Assembly: GCF_900700375.1 (NCBI RefSeq)
Contig: NC_041710.1
Location: 4,514,568-4,578,567, forward strand
From: Denticeps clupeoides
Taxonomy: Eukaryota > Chordata > Actinopteri > Clupeiformes > Denticipitidae
Reading direction: 5' to 3'
DNA length: 64,000 bases
Shown here: positions 30,601 through 41,776 of the stretch, in pieces
Position numbering within the stretch: the stretch's first letter is position 1
How the letters are laid out: each line of letters begins with the position of its first letter
Program-made: the position numbers and the translations under genes
Notes under the pieces: generated by a model
Seen by the model: the letters and a program-made list of their open reading frames with translations, nothing else
Database searches by the model: none
Told to the model about the DNA's origin: nothing

Positions 30601-30962
30601 TGACTGCCTAATGGTCCCAATAACATGACCTGTTCAATAGAAGTAGCATTTCCCTCTTTCTTTTCATAGCATGATGAATGATAATTAAAGTTCAAATAAT
30701 CATCCCATTAGTGGCTCTTGGTCAGACAAGCAGACGCGTGAGATGGCGTGCTCTGTAGTATGAAATATTATTCAGCACTATTGTATGAACGGTGACGGCA
30801 AAAGGTTCCAAATCCTGGCAGGTGCAGAGCGAGCTGCGGAGGCGGCTGCACAAGTGGCACACCCAGAACCACCTGAGCACAGCCAAACACCGCATCACCC
30901 TCACACAGATCACCGTGCTGGAGAAACCTGAGCTGTGCCCGGGGAGCGTGGCCTGCGTCTGA
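18612..30962 (+). CDS. ghrhr: Growth-hormone-releasing-hormone receptor (class B1 GPCR), 13 exons
   Basis: Plasma-membrane receptor that binds GHRH in pituitary somatotrophs and signals through Gs and cAMP (family knowledge). Coding exons: 18612-18656, 18753-18861, 23209-23316, 25863-25963, 26222-26319, 26430-26562, 28048-28201, 28394-28454, 28544-28613, 29141-29232, 30283-30412, 30541-30582, 30822-30962. All junctions have GT/AG and keep frame: 1,284 nt, 427 aa (human GHRHR, from memory, is 423). The signal peptide is about residues 1-15. The extracellular domain (to about 120) has [16 protein letters not shown] and NCTKEGW...PPYEEAC. Seven membrane segments follow, with TM5 [10 protein letters not shown]6 [14 protein letters not shown] and TM7 [19 protein letters not shown], then a short tail. 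I prefer ghrhr over vipr/sctr because of HPxC, YFST, PPYxxAC, [12 protein letters not shown] and its neighbour adcyap1r1, as in human. The PRP receptor is the main alternative. An in-frame upstream ATG (18522) gives a poor signal peptide. Confidence 0.85.
18753..18861 (+). CDS. ghrhr: ghrhr exon 2 (N-terminal ectodomain)
   Basis: Begins [12 protein letters not shown], includes the second cysteine (QETCVQ) and an NRT sequon. Acceptor GTGTGCAG, donor GTACGA, ends in phase 1. Confidence 0.8.
19011..19176 (-). mobile_element. SINE-1, internal tail deletion
   Basis: In ghrhr intron 2. The head and body are well kept. The tail is shortened (ATTTACATCCAGAGCGACTT). Confidence 0.8.
19177..20357. other. 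ghrhr intron 2 sequence without features
   Basis: No gene seen. CG-rich around 19,960-20,300 (CACGCCCGTACGGCGCAGG), otherwise AT-rich. Open frames on both strands here have no recognisable product. Confidence 0.4.
20358..20440 (+). tRNA. tRNA-Leu(UAA), intact, inside ghrhr intron 2
   Basis: 83 nt with all arms fully paired and the same tRNA body as 1087-1169. It lies in sense orientation within ghrhr intron 2. The 3' flank (GCTTAATGAAAAACATTATC onward to about 20,520) is cluster spacer, and the first TTTT is again 68 nt downstream (20508-20511). It is therefore a displaced piece of the upstream cluster rather than an independent gene. Confidence 0.92.
20441..20590 (+). repeat. Cluster-type spacer downstream of the intronic tRNA
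   Basis: Matches the 3' spacer of the intact cluster genes up to AAGCCTAG. It then joins a further tRNA 3' remnant (CATTCAAACTCCACTCCTGGTAGC, about 20564-20588). Confidence 0.75.
20618..20830 (+). mobile_element. SINE-2, near full length
   Basis: Plus-strand copy with head GGCGGTGGTGGCCAAGCGGG, box B TGGTTCTAATCCC, central CACTGCTCACCAAGGGTGAT and tail CACCTTCACTTCA. In ghrhr intron 2. Confidence 0.8.
20834..20987 (+). mobile_element. SINE-1, old and diverged
   Basis: Plus-strand copy directly after the SINE-2. Head GGTGGCAGTAGCATAGAGG, tail CACTCTGGATAAGG and ATTTAAATGTAAC. Confidence 0.7.
21895..21945 (-). mobile_element. SINE/LINE 3'-tail fragment
   Basis: About 50 bp matching only the shared tail (GGCAGACGCCCTTATCCAGA). 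In ghrhr intron 2. Confidence 0.6.
22245..22440 (-). mobile_element. SINE-1, full length
   Basis: Minus-strand copy in ghrhr intron 2 with tail, box B and head all present. Confidence 0.85.
23209..23316 (+). CDS. ghrhr: ghrhr exon 3 (hormone-binding fold)
   Basis: 108 nt encoding [12 protein letters not shown] and [12 protein letters not shown], the class B GC-WD-CW-C core. Acceptor TTCCTCAG, donor GTTTGC. Confidence 0.88.
23317..25862. other. ghrhr intron 3
   Basis: 2.5 kb of unique-looking, AT-rich DNA. I see no repeat, RNA gene or extra exon in it. Confidence 0.5.
25863..25963 (+). CDS. ghrhr: ghrhr exon 4 (end of hormone-binding fold)
   Basis: 101 nt encoding [13 protein letters not shown] and PPYEEAC, then an acidic linker. 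Donor GTAAGT. Confidence 0.9.
26222..26319 (+). CDS. ghrhr: ghrhr exon 5 (TM1)
   Basis: 98 nt encoding [18 protein letters not shown] and most of TM1. Confidence 0.9.
26430..26562 (+). CDS. ghrhr: ghrhr exon 6 (TM2)
   Basis: 133 nt with the class B signature [14 protein letters not shown] and [12 protein letters not shown]. Donor GTGAGT. Confidence 0.93.
26768..26787. repeat. (TG)n microsatellite
   Basis: Ten TG repeats in ghrhr intron 6. Confidence 0.9.
26904..26941 (-). mobile_element. SINE/LINE tail fragment
   Basis: ACATTTATCAGATGCCCTTA and CGGAGCGACTTATG match only the shared 3' tail. Confidence 0.6.
27193..27389 (+). mobile_element. SINE-1, full length
   Basis: Plus-strand copy in ghrhr intron 6, from GGGTGGTAGTAGCCTAGTGG to AAATGTAAAATGTAAA. 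Confidence 0.87.
27665..27693. repeat. (TG)n microsatellite
   Basis: About 14 TG repeats in ghrhr intron 6. Confidence 0.9.
28048..28201 (+). CDS. ghrhr: ghrhr exon 7 (TM3-TM4)
   Basis: 154 nt encoding CKSAVAFFQ (the TM3 cysteine), [13 protein letters not shown] and [12 protein letters not shown]. Confidence 0.93.
28394..28454 (+). CDS. ghrhr: ghrhr exon 8 (TM4 end, ECL2)
   Basis: 61 nt encoding [19 protein letters not shown], in phase with its neighbours. Confidence 0.9.
28544..28613 (+). CDS. ghrhr: ghrhr exon 9 (ECL2-TM5)
   Basis: 70 nt encoding [18 protein letters not shown], with the ECL2 cysteine. A SINE starts only about 9 nt past the exon. Confidence 0.92.
28623..28811 (-). mobile_element. 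SINE-1 next to the ghrhr exon 9 donor
   Basis: Minus-strand copy beginning directly after the donor GTGAGTA (28614-28620). It is full length apart from a degenerate head (TGCTACTACATG). Confidence 0.85.
29141..29232 (+). CDS. ghrhr: ghrhr exon 10 (TM5-ICL3)
   Basis: 92 nt encoding [17 protein letters not shown] and the start of ICL3. Donor GTGAGT. Confidence 0.92.
30283..30412 (+). CDS. ghrhr: ghrhr exon 11 (ICL3-TM6-TM7)
   Basis: 130 nt encoding [25 protein letters not shown] and [10 protein letters not shown]. Acceptor CTTGCTGCAG. Confidence 0.93.
30541..30582 (+). CDS. ghrhr: ghrhr exon 12 (TM7 end)
   Basis: 42 nt encoding [14 protein letters not shown], the conserved 42-nt exon of this family. 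The donor is the weaker GTTGGT. Confidence 0.88.
30822..30962 (+). CDS. ghrhr: ghrhr exon 13 (cytoplasmic tail, stop)
   Basis: 141 nt encoding [13 protein letters not shown] and a short tail ending SVACV, stop TGA at 30960-30962. Confidence 0.88.
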   Translation: MQSELRRRLHKWHTQNHLSTAKHRITLTQITVLEKPELCPGSVACV

Positions 30963-31485
30963 GGACCAATGCTGACCCCTGCAGGCCACACACAGCCTCC
31001 TCTGCCTTACACCGATGGGACCGCCCATGCCATCTGTGGCGTTAGTCAAGTTAGAGAATCTATTTCTATGCTTATGTATTTATTTAACCACCATCAGTTT
31101 CTGTGTCATCATGAAATTGTGCAGTTGCTCGTGCCGAATAAGATTATTCATATAGTGAAAAGAAAACCCGGTTTCGTGTGTGTTTGCTGAAACGTCCATA
31201 TGTATTTTTCCCGGTTTAGTAAAAAGCATTTGACTGTGCATATAGTTTCTCCTTCAGAAGATGAATTGTGTGAAGCAGTGCGTGTTAAATGTATTTATTG
31301 TGTGCTGTTTTGCTGTCCTTGTATAAATCTTTTAAGTTTAATCTGGAGCACTTAAACTGTAAACTGAGGATGACTGTAAGCATCTAAGACTTTGGAAAAT
31401 GTTTTCAAGGACCATTTCCCCTGTACTGTATTTGTGGATGTAAATGTAACAGTGTTTTACACACACATACGCACACATATATATA
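30963..31485 (+). other. ghrhr 3' UTR and flank
   Basis: Non-coding, AT-rich. Candidate weak polyadenylation signal GAATAAGATTATT near 31136. No canonical AATAAA is visible before the transposon. Confidence 0.4.
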
Positions 31486-32092
31486 CAGTACAGGCCAAAA
31501 GTTTGGACACACCTTCTCATTCAATGTGTTTTCTTTATTTTCGTGACCATTTACATTGGTAGATTCTCACTGAATTGTGATGCAGCACAGCACACGGTGC
31601 ACACAGTGAAATTTGTCCTCTGCATTTAACCCATCACCCTGAGTGAGCAGTGGGCAGCCATGACAGGCACCTAGGGAGCAGTGTGTGGGGACGGTGCTTT
31701 GCTCAGTGGCACCTCAGTGGATCGGGATTCGATCCGGCAACCTTCTGAGTACGGGGCCGCTTCCTTAACAGCTAGGCCACCACTGCACTGAAGGCATCAA
31801 AACTATGAATGAACACATGTGGAGTTACGGACTTAACAAAAAAAGGTGAACTAACTAAAACATTTCTTCAAACTAGCCGCCCTTTGCTCTGATTACTGCT
31901 TTGCACACTCTTGGCATTCTGGATTGGGTTCAGGTCCGGTGACTGTGGAGGTCAGGTCTCCACTTTTTTGTTAAGTACATAAGTCCACATATGTTCATTC
32001 ATAGTTTTGATGCCTTCAGTGAGAATCTACCAATGTAAATGGTCATAAAAATAAAGAAAACACATGTGTGTCCAAACTTTTGGCCTGTGCTG
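31486..32092. mobile_element. Tc1/mariner-type non-autonomous element
   Basis: Inverted terminal repeats start CAGTACAGGCCAAAAGTTTGG and end CCAAACTTTTGGCCTGTGCTG, and the element is flanked by TA on both sides. The repeats run about 200 bp (GATTCTCACTGA and GGCATCAAAACTATGAATG, mirrored near 31,980-32,050). The middle keeps short pieces of a longer Tc1-like element (GGGTTCAGGTCCGGTGACTG) but no transposase frame. A SINE-2 is inserted in the left repeat. Confidence 0.82.
31557..31788 (-). mobile_element. SINE-2 inserted in the Tc1-like element
   Basis: The element's GATTCTCACTGAAGGCATC is split by this SINE-2, and ACTGA is present on both sides (31568-31572 region and 31785-31789), so the insertion left a 5-bp or longer target duplication. 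Confidence 0.82.
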
Positions 32093-32175
32093 TATACACA
32101 TATACAAAAAACTTTTCATTACTTGTTTGGTTGTTTTGACATGGATGATAAATTTGTGAATTTGAAAAAGAATCT

Positions 32176-32326
32176 GCATTTACTAGACACCCTTATCCAG
32201 AGCAACTTATAATCAATAGTTACAGGGGAAGGTCCCCTGGAGACACACAATGGTAGCAAGTGGGGTTTGAACCTGTAACTTTTGAATCATAAGCGAGTGT
32301 CTCACGCACTAGCCTCCTACCACCAC
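32176..32326 (-). mobile_element. SINE-1, diverged
   Basis: Minus-strand copy with several small deletions between CATTTACTAGACACCC and CCTCCTACCACC. Confidence 0.75.
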
Positions 32327-35300
32327 CTTAAGCTCATCATGGTTTAAGTTGAATGGATGTTTGTCATGTGGCCCTCAAAAGGAGATGTAGCGAGTGGTTT
32401 GTTGCCAGTTTCCCATCCTTCATGGGACTAATGGAATATAATATTATTATGGTAAACTTGTCTCTATGTATGTATAAAGGGTGTATGGGACTTTCCATCA
32501 TGTGTTGTACATGTTGACAACATACATTTATGGTTATGGTTCCCATTAAGAAGTCACCTTTTATGCACAATAATGTTTGCCAATGTGATGTTATACCAAA
32601 TGCACTTTATAGGCACAAAATTAGCAGGCTCGCGCTCTCCTAGACGTCGTCAGCACAGTGGCACAAAATCAATTTTAATGACAGGCATTTGATATCCGGT
32701 TCATATCCTCGGTTAACAACAAGTAATTGAATGATTGCTTAACTCTCCAGTGACTTCACAGAAACAGGCAGTCAAACAAGTATAATTTCAGATGTTCAGA
32801 AGTCATGTTTAACCCAGTACATAAATTCCCCATTACAGACAGCTAAATGTGATGTATTTCCACCCGTAGATTGGAGATATTGCAACTCTTACTGTAGATA
32901 GCGTACTAAGACCAGAGATGTGTGTATAAGAGTAGTCCACACCAATGAGAGGGAAACACACCACAGCACAGCAGTCTTTTCTCAAAAGCAGAATTCATAC
33001 ATGTACAAAAAAGTATTTATACATCGAACATGGACATCATACAACTAAGCAGTAACAGTGGCAGGCGTAGATACAGAGCAGCCTATAGCTATAGTTACAG
33101 TACATCTCCCGCTCATATCTTACATTCAGTACTCCGACAATAATTTAAGCACCGTATGGCACACACTCCCCACAGCCGCCGACTGGCAGCGTGCCCAGCG
33201 CCTCGAAATCCGTCCCACGCAAGTGACACCGAACCACAAAGGCTCCAGCTTCCCTTTCAATTCAGAATAGACAGGAGCAGTCACAACAGACCCGACTACT
33301 TCTACAAGTCACATAGTTTCAAAGAAATGAAGAAGAGAAAGAAAAAAAAGAAAAAACACCATCTAGTGGCAGGCAGATAAGACACAAGCACAGTTCATTT
33401 GGACACTCATTAGTAACAGCTCCGAGACATGGTCGTTTCAGTCCGAGCGCGCCGGCTCAGAGTGACAGCTGGTGTGTAGAACATGTAAAGCAGCAGAATA
33501 GTGTTTTTTTTATTATTATTATTCTTTTGATATAATTCATGTTATGGTTTTTTATTTATTTATTTTTTCCATGCAGGCACACGACGTCTATAGACAACCA
33601 TCAGTGGCGCTTCCCCTACTTGTGTGTACAGAACAGATCTATGCTTCCGGCTAGTACCTTTTTAAAAACAACTGTCATTGAATAGATATATATATATAAA
33701 AAAAAAAATACATTCGGTTCCCACTCAGAAAATATTAGCCCTATTCCAACAAAGACAAACAAAATCACATCCCATCTGGGATGCAATAAAACCTGTTCCA
33801 CATCTGGTTCATCATAAAAGACTGATTCTTCACAAATTAAATACACCAAAGATCAAAATTTCGACATTTTGTGGAGCAAACACCTTCCAAGAGGGCAGAA
33901 AATGTACAATAGAATGTGCAGCAAGCTCACAAACGCAATGCACCAGCCAGTGAGCCAGTAAAAGCATATAAATATTGCACATCACTTTCAGTTTTCTATC
34001 AGAATTTCACAGCTGTGCTACAAGTTTATACATCTGACATCATTTGTCACGATTTTGTGGCTTGTGATCTAAATACGTCTGACAATGAAACGGTCAATAA
34101 TACTGATGCATGAAAAAAGCTTTGTGTTTTTTTTAAATTGGAATAAATATATTGCAACGTTACTCTTAACTTTGAGGTTCAATAGTTAAAAAAAACACAC
34201 AATATTTTGTACAATTGAAGATATTGTACAAATATGTTCATCAGAGTTTTTAGAACTTGCAGAAATAAAAAGGAAACGGAAAGAAAGTCAGGATTGTCTG
34301 AAGCTGCTGACTATGTATGTTTTGGTGTAAGGGAAGGGTAGACATCAGACCGGCTCGGTTCTAAAGGGCTGCAGAGTGGACTGTCAAATCCAGTGCTTTT
34401 ATGTTGCTTAGAAAATGTCTTGAAATTTTCAGAAACGGAAATTTTAGGACGACACGTGTACATCTGGCGTAATGCGATTTTTTGAGAATACATTTAGTGG
34501 TCATAATGCTGAAGTATACATAACGACAAAATGTCTGCTGTATAAAGGCATGTATGCTATTACAATTAATAAGAAACTATAAAAGCACTCGTATAATTCC
34601 CTTCAATTTGTAATGGCAAAGGAACACATTCTGCCATGTCCCTTTTTTCCCCGCAGACAAAACAATTAGTGTGACCGACAGGCACTTTGGAAAAAAAAAA
34701 ATCGTTCAGCCTAAACTTCTACCGTAAAGAGCACGAACACTTCATAGTCCACGTATCACTTAAGCGATTGTGTCTGTCATTTTGTAGTACTTTAGGGAGC
34801 TAATTTACACGAACCACGGGGTCTTCGGGTCCTGATCCAGGGTTTCACCGCCAACTTCGCCCTCAGCACTGCCGAACACAAACAGCGAAATAGAAATCTG
34901 GAAAGACACCGTTTTTCACTATACGTCACGCTACTCTTGCCTAGCGTATACGACATATCCTCATGAGGTAAAAGTATTTTTTTACTACCTGCTGAGTAGA
35001 TTTTCCTTCTGGATATAAAATGTCTACAGATTTGGATGTTTTCCACCGCTTCCTCGACATGAACGTCACAATATTTTTTTCCTTGCTTCAAGATATGAAA
35101 ATAGAAAATATAGAAATTCAAAGCACAACAAGAGTTCGACAAGATCAGTTACTCATCTTCATACATTTGACATACTCTGTACTTGGTGGCTGATTGTAAA
35201 AGAACTAAGAACGAATGAATTTCACCAGCATCTTAGTAAAATGGAACACTGAAGCCATCACAAAGGCGTTTGTACAAGCAGAGTTTCGGTTTAGACACTA

Positions 35301-36221
35301 CACTACTGCAGAATGGGCCTGACCACTTTTCAGCCTACACCAATTTTGCCCATGGCCTCGTGGATCATGGTTTGTGCACCAAGGTCCACCCCTAAAGCCT
35401 CACACTGAGTAAATAAAACGTACCTATATATGAATGTCATAGGTACTGAATTTAGGTTTCTGAATTTACGTGACCCAAGAGTGCATAACGGGTTGGGTGC
35501 AAGTCAGCACTTAGAGGCTAATATGCAGTATTAAATATTTTGTATAATTCTGTCAGACATATTTTGGCACTTTTTTTTGCAAGTGAACAATTTTTATGAG
35601 ATATTGATATACTATTGGATTCAGTTTAATGAAAAATAATTGTCATTTTTTTGGCACACAGTTATTCTATTGTTGGCACTATGAAAGGATGAGTATAGTA
35701 AAGAAATATTGAGCAGCCATTGAGGTATGCATTCCTGTCACATTTACTGTATCTAGTGACCTTCTGCAAAATCTTTGACTTCCATTTTCTTGGGCAAAGC
35801 ACCCAGAATGCACCAAGTTACACTAGAGTAGTAACCTGCTAGTGTTGGTACTAACTACACTGCAGATCAGTAGACTGCTCGCATGTGTTGACGCTGGCCA
35901 TTCGCTTTTAGATAAATAAAAATGTTCATCCATGGGCCAAGACAAATATGATGTCCTTTCCACCACTGTTTCTCCTTTTGATCTTATATAATGTATATAA
36001 TAACAGATCCTGGATTTACTTTTTAGACTGTAAACTAGCAAATCATTCAGTTCGCGATATGGGCACACGTGTTGTAATTCTCCATATTTTTCATGGTTTG
36101 GCTGTGTGCTAAACGATTTAGTGGGAGGACGAACTGGAGCACGCCTGGGCGTGAGCTGGACCAGGTGAAAATGGGGCGGGACTTGGGACAGGGGACGGGT
36201 GGAGTGAGGACCGCTAGACGT
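32327..36221 (-). other. Probable adcyap1r1 3' UTR and convergent intergenic DNA
   Basis: 3.9 kb, AT-rich, with no gene on either strand. A cluster of minus-strand AATAAA signals (TTTATTTATTTATTTTTT at about 33,549-33,566) would be a reasonable 3' end for adcyap1r1, giving a 3' UTR of about 2.7 kb. This is inference only. Confidence 0.35.
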
Positions 36222-36425
36222 TCAGGTGGGCAGGTTGAGGTTGACGTTCTCCGCCTGGGGGCTGGACATGCGTATCTGGGAGCTGCTCTTGCTCAGGATG
36301 GAGAGCTGCGTCCCGCCGTTCACCCCACTGCTCGCTAGCGATGGGTGACGCTGCTGCTTCAGATCCACAGCAAAGTACCGGTTCACCGTCCAGCTCCTCC
36401 ATTTCCTCTTTATCTCCGACTGCAC
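36222..36425 (-). CDS. adcyap1r1: adcyap1r1 exon 13 (cytoplasmic tail, stop)
   Basis: 204 nt beginning [12 protein letters not shown], with [24 protein letters not shown] and terminal LNLPT, stop at 36222-36224. Confidence 0.94.
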   Translation of the reverse strand: MQSEIKRKWRSWTVNRYFAVDLKQQRHPSLASSGVNGGTQLSILSKSSSQIRMSSPQAENVNLNLPT

Positions 36426-37255
36426 CTTTAGGCAGAAACTTGAAAACGTCATTTTTTTATGTACTTAGCGGAAGAGGTCCACATGATATATTATTACCAT
36501 CATTTGCTGAATATGTTAAATGTAATATTCAAACTAATCACATACAATTTTTAAATTGCACAATTTTGCACAACAGTCTGACTTGTACCACATTTAAACA
36601 AAAATATAAATTTTTGCTAATAAATTATTTGTTCACACACTGATTATTCCATACATTTATTAAAGGAATGTTAACATCCCTAGCCTTAATTATGCCATGC
36701 ATTTTCTTGGGTTCATATAATAATTACGCAATTTACCATATTGCTAGCAAATAAATACACACACAAAATGTTCATTAATAAATTAATTAAAAACATACTA
36801 AAATATATGTATTTGCATGAAAATAATTATTAACATACAACTTAAATCTTGTATTTTCAAGACAAATAAAGTTACCTCTCCATTGAGAAAACAGTAGAGG
36901 ACAGCCACCACAAAGCCCTGTGGAACAACAACATGCATCAGATAATCTGGTCTTGACCTGCACAGACTGTGGCACATTATGAGGTGTTTGCATTACATTT
37001 ACAGCATTTATCAGACGCCCTTATCCAGAGCGACTTACAGTCAGTAGTTACAGGGACAGTCTCCCTGGAGCAACTTAGGGTTAAGTGTCTTGCTCAGGGA
37101 CACAATGGTAGTAGGTGGTATTTGAACCCAGGTCTTCTGGTTCACAGACGAGTGTGTTACCCACTAGGCTACTACCACCCCATGTTTGAAGTGAGAGATC
37201 ATTCTCTGAAATTACCAAGGGATTCACCCTCCCAAAAAAACAAATAAATAAATAA

Positions 37256-37308
<53 letters not shown>

Positions 37309-40300
37309 TGTGTGTGTGCGTGCGTGCGTGTATATATATACACCCATATACACATGTTCCACATGAAATGTTCCACATAAATTGCATTGCAATAATATTT
37401 TGTTTGAATGAACACCATTTAACAAGTTGCTTTGGAGCTCGAGGTCATGTGATGGAATACTGGATGCTTCCTGCATCACTTTCCCAGTCGGCGTGCTCAA
37501 GCAAGGTTGGACATTTTAAAAAGAGAAACTGTGACACAGACCTGGAAGGAGCCGAGCCCAAGCTCAAAGACCAAGCGTTCCCTCTGGCTGACGTCCTCGG
37601 GGGAGAAGGCAAACACAGTATAGTGGATCCCGAACAGGGGGATGAGCAGAAGGGTGGAACGGGCAAGCCTCCTGTGTTACAAAAAAGAAGAAGGAGAAAA
37701 AAAAATTAACGGGTTAAGATGTATGACACGACTGGACCGGTTTACAGTTAACATGTCATCGCGCTTCTGATCCTAGACCTGGAGCATGGCTTTTTTTTCC
37801 CAACAGGAACGACCTTTATAAAAAAAAACGTTGTGTAAGTGTAGGGCTTCATGCAAACATGCATTAAAACCACAATTTCCATCACTCCATCAACCAGGAC
37901 ATCTCATTTAGCTTTGATCAGACAGTAGAAAAACACCGACTCCGGAGCATTACAGCGCCACCTGCCTAACAGCACAACGACCACCGCCCCAAAATACAAA
38001 TTTTAATGATAATAAGAATAATAATGCAATACAGGTCTTCCAGCAGGCAACATTGGCTGCAAGAATAAAACCCTCTGGATGCTGAATTTGCCTTTGGTTA
38101 CTTTGGTTTGGTAAGAAAGTCGGATATTTTGTCGTCCGTTTTTCTGACGGGTTCGTTTAAGCCAGGAACGTGACAGACGTGACGCAACACCACTGTGCAA
38201 AGCCGCGAAACCCTGTTTAACACAGAAAAACGAAAGGGCTGATATCCAGACGCTCATCTGCTCACGCAACAAACACATGCACTCCCCAAAGAGACGCACG
38301 CGTGGACACATCGCACACTGACAGACACGGCAACTCACACACGCACGCACGCACACTTACAGAGTGATGGCAGAAAGTTCTGACATCCTGCACGAATGCT
38401 GGACAGCCTGTGTGGGCTCACTGAAGCATTTCTGCGCACAGCTGCTAAACACGACAAAGACAACACAACAGAACACAACATCCTCTTAAAGGACAGAACA
38501 GACACGTGAGACTCACTGCTTCCCGACACCCCGAGACAGAAAGAAGAAAAAAGACACACAGACACACACACACCTCAGACTCCAAACAGGCCTAAACCAC
38601 ACAGGTCATATAAACCGTCATACGTGCACATGTCAAATTTCAGAATGTGGAATGTGGAAATTGCGTTCTACCGTTCCATTTTTTTGTATGAACACATACT
38701 GGTATGGATGGATTGTACGCGTGTAATAAATGCTGAATGCAACGGATTAACATACCAAATCAAACACATCAGATCACTCCACTCATAAAATAGTAATTTT
38801 TTAAAAATCCAGATGCCTACATATGAAGCCAGCTCTCAAGATAAGTGCTTAGCAACAAAAAATATCTTGGGCTGGTTGCTATCAGTGACTCAACTCTTCC
38901 ACAGCCCGCTGTGGGCCAATCAGAGATGAGACAAACAACAGCCAGTCATCGGCGGCAGGGGCTGGGTAGCAACCGGTCGATGCAAGGAGAATGCAGAGAG
39001 GCCAAAATGAACATTCTCAGCTGGGAGGATCTCAGGGATTTTTACTAATAAGCAAAAGGAGGAAAGGCTGCGGAACAACCAGTCCAAATTCTCTCCAGAT
39101 GGAATGTGTGAGTGTATGTAATGTTCTGTTTCCATGGTGACAGGAGACTCACAGGTAAATGCTGGACTCGTTCCCTCCGATGTCGGGAGATTGCAGCTTC
39201 TGGACCAGGATGATAATAATCCCAATGAAGAGCACAAAGTTGATCTGGCCAAGACAATTACAGCAAATGATATACAATTAAAACAGATTTCAATTAGAAT
39301 TGCAATAGATATATTATAAAACATGAATATATAAGTGCACCCTTGGCTTTGTAGGAGGGACAGTTATGATATTTCACAATTATCATCTTCTTTTATTTAT
39401 TACAACTGCATCTTGCTTGTTACTTAGCAACAGTTTTTGTGCTTTTTTATGTATATAAATAGCTGATATTGTTCATCTGATATTGAATTTTACCACTCCC
39501 TTTTTGTGGAGTTTTTAATTGCAAGGATTTTATTTTTGCTGTGAGAAGTACTTTTTCAGTGGTACAATTTAAAAATGAATAATTAATGTATGACAGACAC
39601 TTGTGGTAAACCAGCAGATGGTAATGAAATGTTCTCTCACCATAATTGAAGCTACAACCGGTCCTTTAATGACCCACCAGAGTGCAGTGTAATCGTTCAT
39701 ATCCCAGCATCTGTAAAACATAAACCATAAGAATGTTTTATGTAAATAATATGAAAATAAAATGTAAACATTTTTAACATTTTGTGCAAAACATTACAAC
39801 CAGGATGAGACAGAGTCGACATACAACATGTATTTAACATACCCCGTGTCATCAAAGTGTAGCCTCAGTACGGCCCATATAGTAACACAAATGGTTGGTG
39901 TTCCTGAACAACAACAAAAGAGTTCAGATTAACTACATTAAAAAATGAACATTAAAAACAATAATTTTACTTCTCAGGACTGTATTTTTACCGACTGTGG
40001 GTTACAAAAGAAACAGGGCCAAACATCACTTCAAATGCAATGTGTGCAGTTTCTTCTGTGCTATTCCAAGCTAAAACTAACCAGGTCACTGTCAAAAAAT
40101 CTATTTATCAATTATTGATGGGCACATAATGCATTTTTGGAGAGCATTGATGTATTAATACTAGCTGGCATTTTAAATTTAACAAGTGTTTTGTGAAATT
40201 TCCAATTAATTCTGTACACGACACACTGTTTAAACATTCGGTAAGTTTAGGTTCATTCGATATACGTCATATACACGTTCATAACTACTAAGCTTAGTCT

Positions 40301-41745
40301 GACATTAAACATTAAATCTGCATCCTTTTGTATTCACTTCTTTATAAGGCACAGGCACTAACCCCATCCTATGATGGTATACCAGTAGAAGTATCTTCTT
40401 TCGGGAAAGAACGTCTCTACCAGCAGAGTGAACAGGTAGAGGCCTTCAATGAAAAGCCAGAAGTAGTTTGACATCACGCAGTAGTGGAAAAAGACCATGA
40501 CCGCTTTGCAAGGCACCTAATGGAGAGAAAAGCACAAGTTGGTCAGTCATCTCAGACCAACTCGTCTAATGATGGAATTCTTGCAGTGCCTCACATCAAC
40601 TGAAAGATCGCACACGGCCCATAAATTCATGCTGCGGCCGTGCCGTGCCCTTGCACACGAGGTATGTGACCGGACACGCTATTCGCCGAGCAGGGCATGT
40701 CGTTAGGGCACCTAATGATTATTTTGTTGACGACGCTGCAGGAGCCCGAGAAGCACAATGATGGGCTTGCATGGGGCTGAGCAGGTATTGAAAGGCTAAT
40801 GCCTCACTAATGGGATTTTTCCACAGCCCTGCAAACTCCCTGGCAGCTATTAATTATGGATGTTCAGCAGACAGACAGCGGGATGGAGACGCTGCGTTGT
40901 CGTTGGTTACATAGTTCGAGTTCAAAAACGAATGTCCCAACTTGAACCTTTCCGGATATATTTTTAAAAATTGGTGCATTTTTGTGGCTTTGACCGCTTT
41001 TCCTTCATAATCGTTGTGTCTGTTTTCATTCTCCTTTTGCAGAGTGACACCTTAACATCTGTCTGGAGCTGAAACAAATAGAGATTTGTACCGAATTTGT
41101 GGAAGTCTGCTGGTCCAGATTACCTTGTCTTCTTAAAAAAGGGAGTCTGTGGCTTGTTTCTCAAATAAATCGTCCCAATTAAAATCTCTTTGATCCCAGA
41201 TGTGGGGTAAGAGAACAAAAAGTTAACTGGCTAGAATATTTAATGGCATTTTTTTGTGTTCTTAGTTTCATATTTGATGCTGTCATCCTTCCTATTTATT
41301 TTTGCTTTGGTTCTTGCTCATCTTTTAGAGTAAAAAAATAAAAGTGTTCTAAAGAGAGACTTACGGTGTGCTCAAAACAGTGGTCGCTGTCTTCTTCTGC
41401 ATACAGAACGCCGTCTTTTATGAAGACAGAGATTGCCCTCAGGATGAAGGACACAAAGAGGTTCATGTGGATGAAATTTCTGGTGCAGTGGAGCTTCCTA
41501 ACCAATGGAACGATTAAAAAAATATGCATATGTTATACAGTAGGTTATACAATAAATTATATGTTGTATAATCCCAGCCAATTGACGCATTGCTTCCTCA
41601 CCTAAACCTGCAGAGTATCACCATGGCGGCAGTTAGAGACACCAGGGAGGTGCTGTAACCAACAGTGTAGAGAGCTTTGACGGATGGATAGAATGTTTCC
41701 TGTGGTAAAAGAAGAAGGTCATTTTGAGCACAAGTGTATAAGCAG

Positions 41746-41776
<31 letters not shown>

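Noticed and set aside
18612-30962. Alternative names vipr1, sctr or vipr2 for the + strand receptor
   Set aside because: HPxC, YFST, PPYxx[14 protein letters not shown] and the short tail fit GHRHR better, and adcyap1r1 is its neighbour as in human. The PRP receptor cannot be fully excluded without a tree.
37278-37709. 143-codon frame opposite adcyap1r1 exon 11
   Set aside because: Antisense shadow of exon 11 plus a translated TG microsatellite.
38445-39152. A hip cassette exon upstream of hop
   Set aside because: I looked for an in-phase exon resembling hip between exon 10 and hop and saw none with good splice sites.
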